In this document: positions 56,601 through 64,000 of the stretch, piece by piece | How positions within the stretch are numbered: the first letter of the stretch is position 1 | Layout of the letters: each line of letters starts with the position of its first letter | Assembly (NCBI GenBank): GCA_013306675.1 | Contig: JABLUY010000203.1 | Span: 1 to 64,000 of the forward strand | DNA: 64,000 nucleotides | Direction of reading: 5' to 3' | Origin: Thraustochytrium sp. TN22 | Lineage: Eukaryota; Sar; Bigyra; Thraustochytrida; Thraustochytriidae | Notes under the pieces: generated by a model | The model's database searches: none | Told to the model about the DNA's origin: nothing | What the model saw: the letters and a program-made list of their open reading frames with translations, nothing else | Translations under genes and position numbers: made by a program

Positions 56601-59600
56601 GAGGCCTTCGACAAGGTCGGCTTCCAGGGCGCGGCCGCCGCGGCGCCCAAGCGCAAGGTCAAGGGCGCCGAGGAGGGCGCCGCGGCCGGCGGAGGCGCCG
56701 CGGACCTGGGCGATCTCGTTCCGCGCGCTGACATTTCGGGCCAGCTCACGGACGCGCTCTTCAACCGCATGAGTGACGAGGCGTCCAAGGCGGCCTGGAA
56801 GGAGCGCGCCAAGGCGATCGAGGACGTTGACGAGATTCTCAAGGGCGCCCGGGGCCGCATCCAGCTCACGCGCGAGGTGCGCCAGCTGACGGGCGAGCTG
56901 CGCAAGCGCCTGGCCGACTCGAACCGCAACCTGGCCGTGCGCGCGGCCAACACCATGGCCGCCGTCGGTTCGGCCGTCGGCGGGGACGGCGCCGCTACCC
57001 TGGCCAAGAGCTCGGGCGCCGCGCTCTTCTCCTACCTGAGCGACGCCAAGAAGATGGTCGTCTCCGCAGTGAGCGAGGCCATCGAACAGTGGACCGTGCA
57101 CGACGGGCAGACGCATCCGGGCGCCTTCTGGGCCATGGTGCAGCAGGCGCCGACGCCGCTCATGGATGCCAAGAACGACCGCAGTGTCATGCTCGGGTGG
57201 TTCCTCAAGCATGCCGCGGCGCAGGGCGTGCTGACCGCCTCCAGCGAGGGCGTCGATGAGGCACTCACTGCACTGGCCAAGCCGCTCTTGTCCTGTCTGC
57301 AGAGCCGCGATCCCAAGGTGCGCAAGCTCGCAGGTCAGGCTATCTCCCTCAGCGTGCGCCAGCTCGGTCGGGAGGAGGGCGAGGCCGTCTTCAATGACGG
57401 CTGCCGCGACCTCAAGCCGGCCATCGTGCGCAGCCTCACCCCGCTGCTCAAGGCGGCCTACGAGGAGGCCGGCGCCAGCGCCCGCGCGCCCGTGGGCAAT
57501 GGCGGCACGGCAAGCGCCAGTGCAAGCGTCGCCGAGGCCGAGGCCGACGCCGACGCCGAGGCGGGCCACGACGAGCCCATGTCGGCCAACACGGACTGCG
57601 GCAGTATTGCGTCGGGCCCGTCCAGCAGGGGCAGCAGCAGGCCGCGGGCGGCGCCCGGCGGCACCGGCGGCAGTAAGCCGGCGGTCGCTTCACGCCTTCC
57701 GCCGGGTGCCCGCGCCTCGAGTGCGGCGGCCGCGGCGGCAGGTCCAGGCCCGCGCAAGCGGCCCACGGGCATCCCGCGTCCGCGTCGAGGCCCCGCGGGG
57801 GCGGGGGCTGCTCCTGCGCCCGCCTCGGCGGCTGCAGCCGCGGCCGAGGCGCCCTCGGAGGCGCCGTTCAAGGCGCCGAATCCGTCGCTGCGTCAGAAGC
57901 GCGAGGAGCGCGGCCGCCGGCACCGGTGGCCGGCCATCTTTGACGAGAAGGACAAGCACCGCATGAACGAGCTGCGGCAGGGGCTGCGCGACGACCTGGA
58001 CAAGGTGCTGAGTGCGGACCTCGTGCAAAAGATGTTCATCGACGCAGATGGCGGGCGCGCGGCGCGCGGGTCGGCACTGGACCCGGCCTTCAACACGCTG
58101 CTGGAAGAGCTGCCCAACTACGGGACGGAGGCGCGCGAGTGCTTCGACCTGCTGCTCAAGTGGAGCACGCTTCAGCTGCACAACAACAACAGCACCGTCA
58201 CGCTTAACGTGCTGCAGCTGCTGGAGCACATGTTCGAGCTGGCCAGCGGCGCCGAGTATGTGCTCTCCGACTACGAGGCGGCTGCCTTTCTCCCGCACCT
58301 GCTGCAGAAGCTGGGTGAGAAGCAGAAGCGCTTCCGCGACACCGTGCGGCACATCATGGAGTTGCTGTGCAACTGCTACCCGGTATCCAAGTACGCGCCT
58401 TATGTACACAACGAAATTGGCCCGAGCCAGCGTAGCGCCTATGTACTGACCGAGTGCCTCAGCGAGCTGGCGCGCCTGGCGCGCGTCAACGGGCTGACGC
58501 TGCTCAAGGTCAAGGTGGGCGTCGGGAGCAACTTGCTGCGCACCGTGGCTGAGATGATCAACGACTCGCGCAAGGAGGTGCGCTCTGCGGCGCTCGAGTT
58601 CATGGAGGCCATCTGGGAGCACGAAGGGCGCGACGAGGAGGCCTTCATGGCACGCATCGCGCAGTTCAAGGCGCCACTCAGCGACAAGGCCGAGACGCTT
58701 GTGATGAACCACTTCAAGGAGGCGCGCATGCACGCGCCGGCCGCAGAGCTCGGCATCACGGCGACTGGCGCGCAGCAGCAGCAGCAGCAGCAGCAGCACG
58801 AGGAGGCGCAGCCGGGTAGCCCGGTACAGCGGTCCTCGCAGGGCGCCGTGCCGGCGCGCAAGCTGACCCTGCAACGCCCCGGGACCGGCGGGACAGCAGG
58901 CGAGGCCGAGGCGGCAGCGGTACCATCGCACCCGATGTCGCCGCCCTCGTCGCAGTCCGTGGATGAGGCCGGCGTATCGCGGCGCGCGGCGCTCCTGCGC
59001 GAGACTCCGCTCCAGGTGGATGTACGCGCGCAGCTGCAGGAACGCGCCCAGCAGAGCCCGCGCACGCCAGAGGCGCACGCCGTGCGCAAGTCGGCGGAGC
59101 TCCGCTTCCAGTTCGACCTCCCGGAGACGCCCCCGTCGCCGCAGAGCCGCAAGCGGATGAGCATGGCCAACACGCCCGGCATGGCGACGCCGCACGTGTC
59201 AGAGAAGGAGAACGACCCCTCTTATGAGGGCGGCCTGGGTCGCTTCCGAAGTGGCCTGGGTGGCGGCAGCAGCGTGGCCATTGGGACGCCTGGCCACCCC
59301 AAGGCGGGCCGCGTTTTGGCAACGCTGGCCGAGAAGGTCGCGGTCATCCCGGCGCAGGCCAAGGCGTACCTGGCGCTTGTGCGGGACCCGACGTCGCTAG
59401 ACTCAGAGGCAAGCGCACGCAACGCGCGAGAGGCCGGGATTCAGGCGCTCGCACTCATCGGTGCGAGCGACCCGCCGGCGGGCTGGGTCGAGGCCGGCTG
59501 CGGTGGGCAAAAGGAGTGGATCGCCCTGCTCAAGGACGACTTGGACGTCCCGGAGGTTATTGACGTGCTGCTCGACCTTCTGGACGAGGTTGTAAGTCGC

Positions 59601-61142
59601 GCCCCGCCTGTACTGCCCCTGCGTGACGAGGACAGTCAGGATGTGCGCGACGTGCAAGCCGAGAACCGCCTGCTCAAGCTCGTGGTCCCGGCGCTGCTGA
59701 CCCTGGCCTGGTGGCCCGAGCTGCGAAGCCGCGCAGCAGGCCCCGCGGAGGGCGGCGAAGTCGGGCCGAGTCCGCTCGGCGAGCGCTGGACCCGTGCGCT
59801 CTGCAACCTGCTCGCGCGCCTCATGGAGCGGCGCCGCCTGCAGAAGCAGCTGGCGGCGGGCCCCGGCGGCTTTGCGGGCGGCTCCGAGACCATCCACGAT
59901 GTCTTCATGGAGCAGGACCGTTTGCTCAAGGCTGTGCAAACCATCTTCGCCAAGCTCAGCGATTCGCCGTCCTGGCTTAGCACCGTCCTGAACCGCTTCC
60001 GCCGCTGCAACGAGGTGCTTCGCGCGCAGGTCTCTGAGCCTGCCGCCGACCAGGAGCTCTACCTGAAGCGCGTGCTGCGTCGCGCCGTGACAGAGTACGT
60101 GGCGCTTCAGGAGAGCTACGTGGACATGTTTCACTACGTGCACATGGCGGGCGCCGTGGCGGCGCTGGCTGCGCTCGTGGCCCAGCCGGTCGAGAATGCG
60201 TCTGATGCCGCTGCGGACCGCGACATGCTTGAGACGCTCGTGCGCTCGCTGCTGCGCACCGGCAACGAGTTCACGCAGTACATTGAGGCGCAGGGTCCGA
60301 CGCACGACCTGCACTTGCTCGTCTCGCAGATCCTCGTGGAGCAGGCAGGCCACGCTGCGCGCAGCTCTTCCGCGGCGCTCACGCCGCCGGGTAAGCCGTC
60401 GTCGTCGTTGTCGTCGTCTTCAGCGGCGGCGGCCGTCTCCCCAGCGGTGGGCGCGAGCGCGTCGGGTTCGGCGCCCTTGAGCAGCGAGGACTCGGAGCGC
60501 CTGCAGCAGATCTTCGGGCGCTTCTCGCAGGCGATCGAGGGCATGTCGCAGACCGCCAAGCACGATGCCTTTCGCGAGCTGAACGTATTCTTCAGGGAGC
60601 ACCCTGGCTTTGAGGACAGCGTCTATCTCAAGGAGATGTCCGGCCCGTTCCACAAGCACATTCGCGAGGGCGTGCGCAAGGTGCGGGAGGAGGAAGCGGC
60701 GCAGGAGGCGCGCAACAGCGAGGCTGCCCGGGCCGCCTCCTCGCGCGTGGCGGCCGTCTCGGACGTTAGCGAGCGCATCCGCCGACTGCGCAGCCTGGCC
60801 AAGGGCGCCGAGTCTGCCTCGTCCGAGGCGCCACCACAGCACGCTGCCTCGATGGGCAGCACGACGGTCTCGATGGGCGCAGAAGAGAACGGCAGCGGCG
60901 GTACCACCAACATTAGCAGCAGCAGCAGCAGCAGCAGCAGCACAGCCAGCGGTATCGCCAACACCGACATGAGCGCCTCGAGCACTGCAGGCGGCAACGC
61001 TCTGGAGCAGATCCAGCAAGCTACCGCACAGGCGAACCAGGCCGCGCAGAGCGCGACGCTGCGCAGCATTCGCGAGCGCATGGCCGCTCGCAAGCAAAAG
61101 ATGCGCGAGGCCGCGGCAGCGGACCCGACCAGTCTGAGCTGA
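53655..61142 (+). CDS. XMAP215/MOR1/ch-TOG-family microtubule polymerase
   Basis: 2495 residues, longer than ch-TOG or MOR1 (about 2000). At least five TOG domains of HEAT repeats are visible: about 125-345 (DNWKARKVGFEKLAEPAHKA), 388-635 (PKWQDRRKAILDILELCGPT), 755-995 (AKWQDKLALFDCLNKHVEAS), 1020-1270 (AAWKERAKAIEDVDEILKGA) and 1415-1680 (FDEKDKHRMNELRQGLRDDL). Each starts with the W/F-x-x-R/K-type loop that touches tubulin. Linkers are Ala/Pro/Ser-rich, the one at about 1275-1410 being basic and probably lattice-binding. A helical C-terminal region (about 1900-2250) is followed by a Ser-rich, charged tail. These proteins add tubulin at plus ends and work with the gamma-tubulin ring complex in nucleation. 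The ATG at 53655 opens a Cys-containing segment (GPCTRSASCRCDDC) that is not typical; the Met at 53715 is an alternative. Confidence 0.92.
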   Translation: MSGGPCTRSASCRCDDCVAAMSMFSAKDLMAVSSSKVDFGDGDEAGAAPEPSTPPSAPAEAPRQPSPPLEKAAPPPKPAPEPEPAASAPATVEAPTKPAETPAMPPQAPPQAPPQAVQVVDGPEEDFSALSVADLVDHDNWKARKVGFEKLAEPAHKADLSEARFNKCVTETSMGALDPGLDAARAFVQHVYKGKDEGALIASTVPKLFKKALVGRPGTKQRAFDLCLDFMEVDAASMEACVQALVLGLKERNPKVGAACLECVREAIKAFGGRRLPIQAVQQAIVQGSDVKNPAIRTMATGLAVDMDLWYMGAFKDLVVAVIDNAATQKSICKALEDAAAKRGDGEPLPAPTRVFRGEGKPGEEGTGAAAGAAGAGAGAGAAAAAPDLFDVLPEKAILDKAAEMNFEKKLKEPKWQDRRKAILDILELCGPTPKLARGEYTDMVRALRGVVQSDSNQAVVVDAIKLLGALSAGLRADFHAHARACCGQLLDRYRDKKAACISAVDATLDNFALHSFNLTEDRVVSTIDEHISQDGASGRQKSTPLQRKNMLAWIGRALQSGSCWNPARKQLSALDEAGFASIIGHLAAGCADADPDVREVSAAALAQLRQPDALPVPPPAACAAVVNTTIEQLVASNPKLAKKLEGAAAAASAAPAASAAPVVSAPSSKPAAEPRRRPTAAAAKEPPSSNASTASSDAGAPRGPGGPPLARRRKPAAPSANGAAKPAKPAASGVGAVAAPQDDGEMADSGEPVMGSEEAVEKVQAMGIAGLTEAETAFDEAAKWQDKLALFDCLNKHVEASGSLDQASAHALIAYIGSRTKSFKESNFNIMNAAWEALEKVVAACESPAISRSYASAMLEPAAAKIGDRKQDAPVKALTLTLCEACGPKFVSWKLLKMLDKVSSPKTLEESFVLLSSIAEEFGARGLNVQAVIAFAASAKGLGARQAPCKAKATAFLAELYRQLGEPVRQLLGDDANGAVSEAFDKVGFQGAAAAAPKRKVKGAEEGAAAGGGAADLGDLVPRADISGQLTDALFNRMSDEASKAAWKERAKAIEDVDEILKGARGRIQLTREVRQLTGELRKRLADSNRNLAVRAANTMAAVGSAVGGDGAATLAKSSGAALFSYLSDAKKMVVSAVSEAIEQWTVHDGQTHPGAFWAMVQQAPTPLMDAKNDRSVMLGWFLKHAAAQGVLTASSEGVDEALTALAKPLLSCLQSRDPKVRKLAGQAISLSVRQLGREEGEAVFNDGCRDLKPAIVRSLTPLLKAAYEEAGASARAPVGNGGTASASASVAEAEADADAEAGHDEPMSANTDCGSIASGPSSRGSSRPRAAPGGTGGSKPAVASRLPPGARASSAAAAAAGPGPRKRPTGIPRPRRGPAGAGAAPAPASAAAAAAEAPSEAPFKAPNPSLRQKREERGRRHRWPAIFDEKDKHRMNELRQGLRDDLDKVLSADLVQKMFIDADGGRAARGSALDPAFNTLLEELPNYGTEARECFDLLLKWSTLQLHNNNSTVTLNVLQLLEHMFELASGAEYVLSDYEAAAFLPHLLQKLGEKQKRFRDTVRHIMELLCNCYPVSKYAPYVHNEIGPSQRSAYVLTECLSELARLARVNGLTLLKVKVGVGSNLLRTVAEMINDSRKEVRSAALEFMEAIWEHEGRDEEAFMARIAQFKAPLSDKAETLVMNHFKEARMHAPAAELGITATGAQQQQQQQQHEEAQPGSPVQRSSQGAVPARKLTLQRPGTGGTAGEAEAAAVPSHPMSPPSSQSVDEAGVSRRAALLRETPLQVDVRAQLQERAQQSPRTPEAHAVRKSAELRFQFDLPETPPSPQSRKRMSMANTPGMATPHVSEKENDPSYEGGLGRFRSGLGGGSSVAIGTPGHPKAGRVLATLAEKVAVIPAQAKAYLALVRDPTSLDSEASARNAREAGIQALALIGASDPPAGWVEAGCGGQKEWIALLKDDLDVPEVIDVLLDLLDEVVSRAPPVLPLRDEDSQDVRDVQAENRLLKLVVPALLTLAWWPELRSRAAGPAEGGEVGPSPLGERWTRALCNLLARLMERRRLQKQLAAGPGGFAGGSETIHDVFMEQDRLLKAVQTIFAKLSDSPSWLSTVLNRFRRCNEVLRAQVSEPAADQELYLKRVLRRAVTEYVALQESYVDMFHYVHMAGAVAALAALVAQPVENASDAAADRDMLETLVRSLLRTGNEFTQYIEAQGPTHDLHLLVSQILVEQAGHAARSSSAALTPPGKPSSSLSSSSAAAAVSPAVGASASGSAPLSSEDSERLQQIFGRFSQAIEGMSQTAKHDAFRELNVFFREHPGFEDSVYLKEMSGPFHKHIREGVRKVREEEAAQEARNSEAARAASSRVAAVSDVSERIRRLRSLAKGAESASSEAPPQHAASMGSTTVSMGAEENGSGGTTNISSSSSSSSSTASGIANTDMSASSTAGGNALEQIQQATAQANQAAQSATLRSIRERMAARKQKMREAAAADPTSLS

Positions 61143-61259
61143 ACTGAAATGAGCAGGGCAAAGCAAAGAAGGCCAGCGCAAAAGTTCAGAGCAGAGCAAG
61201 GGCCGAGCCATGGAACTGATGATCGTAAAAGGGTGGGGGTTCCAGCTAGCTAACCTATG

Positions 61260-62102
61260 TTAGTCACACGCGCTACCGACACTTTTGCGCTTGAACGTCT
61301 CGCCGTTGTCCGCAATGGACTCGAGCAGGTTGACGTAGTCCGCGGGCAGCCGAGCGCGGCGCGCGCCTTTAACGATGCAGTTGCGATACTGAATGCTCGG
61401 CCGCACTTGCTTGACGCCGCTGCGCGAGCCGCCGGCGCGCTCGCGCTTGGAGCCAAGAACGATGTACGTGAATGCGTGGTACTTGGTGCCATCCTGGCCG
61501 ACCACCGTCACGTGCACCTTGTGGTACTTGGGATCCTCGTTGTCGATCCCCTTTTGCTTGTCGAGCTTCGGCACATCCCGATTGGGGAACTCGTACAAGA
61601 GTCCCCAGGCAGCGTCGCCTGAGCCCGGCGCCTCGACGAGGTCCGCGACGCCGCCTCGCCACACCTTGGAGTAGATGGAGTACTCAAAGACATAGTCGTC
61701 CAGGCGCGCAGGCCCAACGGCCAGCGCTCCCTTGGACGAGCCCTTGCGCACGCGATCCTCCATCAGGTCGCTCGCGTAGCCAAAGTAGAAAGCGTAGTCC
61801 CCGCTGCGCGGCTCCGCGAAACCAGGCTGGCCGCCGCCGTCGCCTCCGTTGTTTCCCTTGAGCCGCGGCGTTGGCGAGGCCTCCTGCATGGAGGCCGCCG
61901 TTGCGCCGCGACTCTGCGCCCAAAGGAGCAGCAGCAACAGCAGAACCGCAGCGGCAGCCGCCTCCTTCCAGCGCGCACCCAGGCCACGGCTCGCCTCCGC
62001 GTCCACGTCGGCGCCGCGCTTGCCGGCGCCGCCGCGCGAGGAGGCCCTGCCAGAGGTCTTCTTGCGCTTCTTGGTGCCGCTGGCCACGTCCACGAGCGCC
62101 AT
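61260..62102 (-). CDS. Membrane-anchored gamma-glutamylcyclotransferase-like protein, catalytic Glu replaced
   Basis: 280 residues. A basic N terminus (KKRKK) and one hydrophobic segment (about 47-62, Ala then an unbroken Leu run) make it a likely type II membrane protein. The domain at about 102-230 has the GGCT/AIG2 fold pattern: [16 protein letters not shown] at the place of the YFAYGSNL loop, then [31 protein letters not shown] and KLDKQKGID. In human GGCT the last block reads LDEQEGV with catalytic Glu98; here the aligned residue is Lys184, and the Gly-Ser-Asn of the substrate loop is also altered. It is therefore probably not an active cyclotransferase and may be a binding protein. The start codon lies 12 bases after the stop of a small upstream frame in the same register. 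Confidence 0.8.
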   Translation of the reverse strand: MALVDVASGTKKRKKTSGRASSRGGAGKRGADVDAEASRGLGARWKEAAAAAVLLLLLLLWAQSRGATAASMQEASPTPRLKGNNGGDGGGQPGFAEPRSGDYAFYFGYASDLMEDRVRKGSSKGALAVGPARLDDYVFEYSIYSKVWRGGVADLVEAPGSGDAAWGLLYEFPNRDVPKLDKQKGIDNEDPKYHKVHVTVVGQDGTKYHAFTYIVLGSKRERAGGSRSGVKQVRPSIQYRNCIVKGARRARLPADYVNLLESIADNGETFKRKSVGSACD

Positions 62103-62114
62103 GGCGGCTCGCGT

Positions 62115-62131
62115 TTAGTTCTCCCGGGGCA

Positions 62132-62163
<32 letters not shown>

Positions 62164-62318
62164 GCTGCCGCCTGGCCGAACTGCGCGGGCTGCTGCGCGG
62201 CCGCCCAGCGCTTGAGCGGCTCGTCGAAGATGTAAATCCCGCTCACCACGCCCACGAAGACCGCCACCAGCGCCTCGCCGCGGGGCAGCCGGCGAGGCCG
62301 CGTCGTAGGGCGCTTCAT
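62115..62318 (-). CDS. 67-residue single-pass membrane microprotein with poly-Gln
   Basis: Starts [21 protein letters not shown] basic head is followed by one hydrophobic helix (about 16-30, [16 protein letters not shown]), a short amphipathic piece ([12 protein letters not shown]) and a tract of ten Gln, ending VPREN. The pattern resembles small inner-membrane or ER single-pass proteins, but no family name is justified. The stop TAA is 12 bases before the start codon of the GGCT-like gene and in the same frame (TAA ACG CGA GCC GCC ATG), so both must lie on one transcript unless an independent start exists within this frame. The charged, helix-like sequence argues against a chance frame. Confidence 0.6.
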
Positions 62319-62321
62319 CCA

Positions 62322-62355
<34 letters not shown>

Positions 62356-62705
62356 GCCCCGCCGCCCGCCGCCGCGCTCGCGCTCTGCCGCGCGAGCTGC
62401 CTCCGCCAGGACTCCGCCAGGGAAGTTTAGCCCCGCGTCCGCCGGAGAGGGGCGCCGCCGGGGCGAAGGCGGCGCGCCGCAGCAGAGCAGACCAGCGCGG
62501 CGCAGGCTCGGCGCGCGAGCCCGGTCGCGCGCGGCGGCGGCGGCGGCGGCGGCGACGGGCGCGGGCGGCGAGCCCCCAGCGACCCCTCGCTCACCCTCCC
62601 TTCCTGTGGCCGCGCTGCGCGGTCCGGGCGCGGGCCGGACGCCGCGCCGAGAAGGACGCGGCGAAGGGCAACGGCCTGGGCAAGAGACACCCGCACGAGG
62701 CCGGG
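62319..62705. promoter_or_regulatory. Putative bidirectional promoter between the microprotein/GGCT pair and SEC11
   Basis: 387 bases between divergent start codons, with a GCC run (about 62324-62370) and a GGC run (62530-62555). No TATA box seen. Confidence 0.45.
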
Positions 62706-63478
62706 ATGATGGACGTGGCCGGCGTGGTGGACGAGCAGGTGCAGCAGCTGAAGGCGCTATGGAGGAACAAGCGCGCGCTGGCGTTCCAGGCGCTCAACCT
62801 GGCCATGATCGTCCTGTCGGCGCTCATGATCTGGAAGGCGCTCATGGTGTACACGAACAGCGAGAGCCCCGTCGTCGTGGTGCTCACGGGATCCATGGAG
62901 CCCGGGATTCTAAGAGGGGACATCCTCTTCCTGGACAACACCTATGAGGAGCCCATTCGCGTCGGGGAGGTCGTTGTCTTCAAGATTGATGAGCGCGAGA
63001 TCCCCATCGTGCACCGCGTGCTCGAGGTTCACGTGGACACGGCGGGCCACCAGATGATGCTCACCAAGGGCGACAACAACAACATCGATGACAGGAGAGG
63101 TGGTATTTACGCTCGCGGTCAGCGTTGGCTGCACCGCGACTCCATTATGGGCCGGGCCAGGGTCTTCGTGCCCAAGATTGGCATGGGTACGTTCTTTGTT
63201 TGCGCAGTGGGAGTGCGGTTGAGTGCAAAGCAACGCAAAACGATGCAATGGCAATGCAACCATGCAAAGTAATGCAATGCGATGCAATGCGGTGCGATGC
63301 GGTGTACAATGCAGTGCGATGCACACCACACCACACAACGCAACACAACGCAACGCGCAAGACTAACCTCTTGATTTCGCTCTCTCGGACAGTCACCATT
63401 TTACTCAACGACTACCCAGCGGCGAAGTACATCGTTCTCGGTGTCATGGGTCTCTTCGTCTTGACAAGCAAGGAATAG
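62706..63478 (+). CDS. SEC11: Signal peptidase complex catalytic subunit SEC11, two exons
   Basis: 188 residues when spliced. Exon 1 is 62706-63186 and exon 2 is 63393-63478. The 206-base intron (63187-63392) starts GTACGT and ends GGACAG, and splicing yields [20 protein letters not shown], matching the family. One N-terminal membrane helix (about 28-48) precedes the catalytic domain: Ser63 in [14 protein letters not shown], His103 in [10 protein letters not shown], and the acidic residue in [13 protein letters not shown]-terminal hydrophobic stretch ends in VLTSKE. The enzyme cleaves signal peptides in the ER membrane and has the Ser-His-Asp arrangement of eukaryotic SEC11 rather than the Ser-Lys of bacterial LepB. 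The intron is filled with a GCAAT/GCGAT-type repeat. Confidence 0.95.
63230..63360 (+). repeat. Degenerate GCAATGCGAT and CAACG repeats inside the SEC11 intron
   Basis: A run of AATGCAATGC/GATGCGGTGC variants followed by CACAACGCAACACAACGC. It makes up most of the intron between the splice sites at 63187 and 63392. Confidence 0.8.
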
Positions 63479-63707
63479 CCCAGTCACATGACGACTCCTA
63501 TCGACCGCGCATGTAGTAAACTTTTCCAAGTGTAAGTGCTGTCAATCTTCCGTCCAACCTTGTCACCGCTGCAACTTTCGGCACGAGCAACGCGAGCTTC
63601 CCCGCACGTTGGCACGGCACAACCCCGGCGCGTTGGCACGGCCTGCGCACGTGCCACGGCGGCTTTTTCCGCGCTCCGTTCGTCTCTTCCTCACCTGCTC
63701 GCGGACA

Positions 63708-64000
63708 ATGCAGCGCGCCTCGTGGCCTCAGAGCACGCCGTGCCACGCCTGCAGCGCGATGGCGACGTGCGCCGCAACACCATTCTCGAGCCGCCCCACC
63801 TGGCCGCGTCGGACTGCCGGTCCGCGCCCTGTCGTGTCAAGCAGTCCTGCCGCGCGCCATCCCGCCCAGGCCAGGAGCAAACCCGACCGCGCGGCCGCAG
63901 TGCAGCTCGCCGCGAGGCGACGCCGGTGCGCGGCGCGCCAGCCCGGCGCCGCCCTCGGCGCGCTCGAAGCGGCGCGCGTGCTGGCGGTGGCGCAGGAGCG
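63708..64000 (+). CDS. Possible 5' part of a gene running off the right edge
   Basis: An ATG at 63708 opens a frame to the window end (MQRASWPQSTPCHACSAM, then Arg/Ala-rich, ending LGALEAARVLAVAQE). The last 30 residues look coding, and the basic, acid-free start could be an organelle presequence. A second plus frame across 63663-63860 also looks protein-like (LLADNAARLVASEHAVPRLQ), so the true frame is undecided. No family recognised. Confidence 0.25.
   Translation, partial: MQRASWPQSTPCHACSAMATCAATPFSSRPTWPRRTAGPRPVVSSSPAARHPAQARSKPDRAAAVQLAARRRRCAARQPGAALGALEAARVLAVAQE

Noticed and set aside
1-64000. tRNA, rRNA and snRNA genes
   Set aside because: No tRNA B-box (GGTTCGANTCC-like) in a foldable setting and no rRNA core sequence was found by eye. 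Small RNAs cannot be excluded without a covariance search.

Overview
The window is nuclear DNA from a GC-rich, probably unicellular eukaryote. The evidence is a set of clearly eukaryotic genes: an SP-RING SUMO ligase, an XRN2/Rat1 exonuclease, ribosomal protein eS8, the signal peptidase subunit SEC11, an R-SNARE, the glycosyltransferase ALG3, an XMAP215/MOR1 protein and a CM1-type centrosomal coiled coil. Two genes (eS8 and SEC11) carry one canonical GT-AG intron each; the others are readable as single uninterrupted frames. Genes lie on both strands, many as divergent or convergent pairs with a few hundred bases between them. The ARM-BTB protein, the TET/JBP-like dioxygenase, the nuclease-plus-kinase gene and the TTAGGG-type motif would fit a stramenopile-like protist (for example a labyrinthulomycete or GC-rich microalga), but this is inference and no marker here settles the lineage.

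Layout. 1-8.8 kb: the edge of a left-running gene, a repeat-rich gap, an F-box-like LRR protein (+), a coiled-coil LRR protein (-) and a small dual-specificity phosphatase with a myristoylation signal (+). 9.8-19.2 kb: a PWWP/PHD chromatin reader (-), a Sel1-repeat protein with a mitochondrial-looking leader (+), a TET/JBP-like Fe(II)/2-oxoglutarate dioxygenase (-) and a four-CBS protein (+). 19.7-28.6 kb: ALG3 (+), two tandem paralogous small membrane proteins (+) and a large ARM-repeat/double-BTB protein whose C terminus carries a PCNA-binding (PIP) box (-). 28.6-33.2 kb is a long gap full of short tandem repeats. 33.2-45.3 kb: PIAS/SIZ SUMO ligase (-), eS8 (-), CM1 coiled-coil protein (+) and XRN2 (+). 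45.9-51.7 kb: an accessory-looking block with a coiled-coil, possible nuclease and kinase protein (-), facing a frame-disrupted gene and a decayed kinase-like fragment (+). 52.2-64 kb: R-SNARE (+), a very large XMAP215-type TOG protein (+), a GGCT-fold membrane protein and an upstream micro-ORF only 12 bases apart in the same frame (-), SEC11 (+) and possibly the start of another gene.

The genes do not form one pathway. They are mostly housekeeping functions: secretory pathway (ALG3, SEC11, R-SNARE), microtubule nucleation and growth (CM1 protein, XMAP215), RNA processing and translation (XRN2, eS8), and chromatin, SUMO and replication control (PWWP-PHD, dioxygenase, PIAS, ARM-BTB). The gaps contain many microsatellites and minisatellites, plus a recurring CTAG-rich motif that may be a core-promoter or boundary element. 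No tRNA, rRNA, CRISPR array, transposon or virus-derived element was recognised.
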